From positions 434,001 through 498,000 of the forward strand of contig JAHBZB010000002.1 of assembly GCA_019635635.1 (NCBI GenBank): a stretch of 64,000 nt of DNA. Direction: 5' to 3'. The translations under genes and the position numbers were made by a program. This DNA comes from Xanthobacteraceae bacterium. GTDB taxonomy: Bacteria > Pseudomonadota > Alphaproteobacteria > Rhizobiales > Xanthobacteraceae. Positions 62,998 through 64,000 of this stretch are shown one piece after another. Below the pieces are notes generated by a model. The model was not told the origin of the DNA. It made no database searches and worked only from the letters and a program-made list of their open reading frames with translations. Each line of letters opens with the position of its first letter. Position 1 is the first letter of the stretch.

Positions 62998-64000
62998 ATG
63001 GAATCGCCCTATCGCTGGATGATCGTCGCGGCCGGCGCAATCATGACCTGCGTCGCCGCGGGCGCGATGTTTTCTCTCGCGGTGTTTCTCGAACCGATGT
63101 CTCACGCCACCGGCTGGTCGCGCGCAGGCATCTCCAGCGCGATGACGCTGAACTTCCTCGCGATGGCGCTCGGCAATTTCGGCTGGGGCGCCGCGAGCGA
63201 CCGTTTCGGTCCGCGCATCGTGGTGCTGATCGGCGCGGTCGTGCTCGGACTCGCGCTGGTGCTGGCGAGCCGCGCGCAATCGCTCATCGCCTTTCAGGTG
63301 ACCTACGGCGTGCTGGTCGGCATTTCGGCGAGCGCCTTCTTCGCGCCGATGATCGCGGCGACTACGGGCTGGTTCGAGACACAGAGAAGCCTTGCGGTCT
63401 CGCTGGTTTCGCTCGGCATCGGGGTCGCACCGATGACGATGTCGCCGCTCGTCGCCTGGCTCCTCTCCTCGCATGACTGGCGCACCGCCATGCTGATCGT
63501 CGGCCTGATCGCATGGGTGGTGCTGATCCCGACGGCGTTCCTCGTTCGCAGGTCGCCTGCCCTTGCGGCGGCAGCATCCGGCGCGATGCCCGCGGAAAGC
63601 GCGGGTACGATCCGCACGGTGCGCGAAGCGTTCCGTTCGCCGCAGTTCATCGTGCTTTCGCTCGTCTTCTTCGCGTGCTGCGCCGCGCATTCCGGGCCGA
63701 TCTTCCACATGGTGAGCTACGCGATCTTCTGCGGCGTCGGGCCGCTCGCCGCGGTCAGCATCTACAGCGTCGAAGGCATCGGCGGACTTGGCGGGCGCGT
63801 GCTGTTCGGCGTCGCGGCCGACAGGCTCGGCGTGAAGCCGGTCCTGATCGCGGGACTGCTCGTGCAGGCGCTCGCGATCGGCACCTATATCTATGTGCGC
63901 GAACTGAAAGAATTCTATTCGCTCGCACTGATCTTCGGCGCGGCCTATGGCGGCGTGATGCCGCTCTATGCGGTGCTTGCGCGCGAATATTTCGGGCAGG
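62998..64000 (+). CDS. MFS transporter (partial, runs off the window)
   Basis: About 334 residues are in the window, with no stop. The protein opens MESPYRWMIVAAGAIMTCVA and contains the MFS loop-2 motif GWGAASDRFGPRIVVLIGAV, GILVGISASAFF-type helix 4, and the second-half counterpart GRVLFGVAADRLGVKPVLIAG. At least nine membrane segments are visible. The A-N-SDRFGPR and AADRLG motifs are found in MFS members related to oxalate/formate and monocarboxylate transporters, but the substrate is open. It begins 19 bases after the VOC gene. Confidence 0.85.
   Translation, partial: MESPYRWMIVAAGAIMTCVAAGAMFSLAVFLEPMSHATGWSRAGISSAMTLNFLAMALGNFGWGAASDRFGPRIVVLIGAVVLGLALVLASRAQSLIAFQVTYGVLVGISASAFFAPMIAATTGWFETQRSLAVSLVSLGIGVAPMTMSPLVAWLLSSHDWRTAMLIVGLIAWVVLIPTAFLVRRSPALAAAASGAMPAESAGTIRTVREAFRSPQFIVLSLVFFACCAAHSGPIFHMVSYAIFCGVGPLAAVSIYSVEGIGGLGGRVLFGVAADRLGVKPVLIAGLLVQALAIGTYIYVRELKEFYSLALIFGAAYGGVMPLYAVLAREYFGQ

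Noticed and set aside
1-64000. CRISPR array, prophage, insertion sequence, integron or secretion-system island
   Set aside because: No repeated 25-40-base spacers, no phage structural or integrase genes, and no transposase was recognised in any frame. The window is mainly core genes.

Overview
The window is a gene-dense, high-GC chromosomal segment from an alphaproteobacterium of the order Hyphomicrobiales (Rhizobiales). It most resembles the Bradyrhizobium/Rhodopseudomonas/Pseudolabrys side of that order. The reasons are the family-level look of the proteins (HdaA, the small porin-like OMP, TerC, DUF2232 beside rplI), the conserved gene blocks (holC-pepA // lptF-lptG-lptD-surA-pdxA-rsmA; fabD-fabG-acpP-fabF-mltG-yicC-gmk; rpsF-rpsR-DUF2232-rplI; radA-cvpA-purF), and palindromic intergenic repeats of the type beginning GTCATGGCCGGGC. 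No rRNA, tRNA, CRISPR array, IS element or prophage was recognised. The assignment to a genus is inference.

Layout. 0-2 kb: end of hppD, infA, and a RhlE-type RNA helicase. 2-5 kb: a ThDP-dependent enzyme and RNase D. 5-11.2 kb (minus strand): polyphosphate metabolism (ppk, ppx, with a candidate Pho box), then pgsA-perM-hdaA. 11.4-13 kb: purM-purN. 13-17.4 kb: terC, ndk, a membrane glycosyltransferase-like protein, a DinB protein and a beta-barrel OMP. 17.4-28.2 kb: holC and pepA on the minus strand; lptF, lptG, lptD, surA, pdxA, rsmA and a zinc alcohol dehydrogenase on the plus strand. 28.2-34.7 kb: a minus-strand operon for fatty-acid initiation and elongation (fabD, fabG, acpP, fabF) with mltG, yicC and gmk. 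35-42 kb: rpsF-rpsR-DUF2232-rplI behind a structured leader, cfa, dnaB, alr. 42-51.5 kb: DUF4337, YcjX/YcjF, a secreted lectin-fold protein, radA, two cvpA paralogues, purF and an SDR gene bracketed by two palindromic repeats. 51.5-54.1 kb: YfgM-like protein, a short lipoprotein and der. 54.1-55.25 kb: a lower-GC pocket with only small reading frames. 55.25-64 kb: panB with a tiny membrane protein, a thioredoxin-reductase-like flavoprotein, prfC, a metallophosphoesterase, a ROK sugar kinase, a META-domain protein, an ArsC-like protein, an ArsR-SRPBCC-VOC operon and the start of an MFS transporter.

Most of the window is core metabolism and envelope biogenesis: purine synthesis, LPS export, phospholipid and fatty-acid synthesis, peptidoglycan processing, replication, ribosome assembly. 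I did not find a defence island, secondary-metabolite cluster or other clearly new system. The more original observations are regulatory or small-scale: a three-unit Pho-box-like array before ppk, four GANTC sites packed before dnaB, paired intergenic repeats whose inner stems covary, a short open frame with a near-perfect Shine-Dalgarno between two cvpA genes, a mini-lipoprotein in the place where BamB is usually encoded, a 45-residue membrane protein coupled to panB, and unannotated-looking small ORFs in the 54-55 kb pocket.
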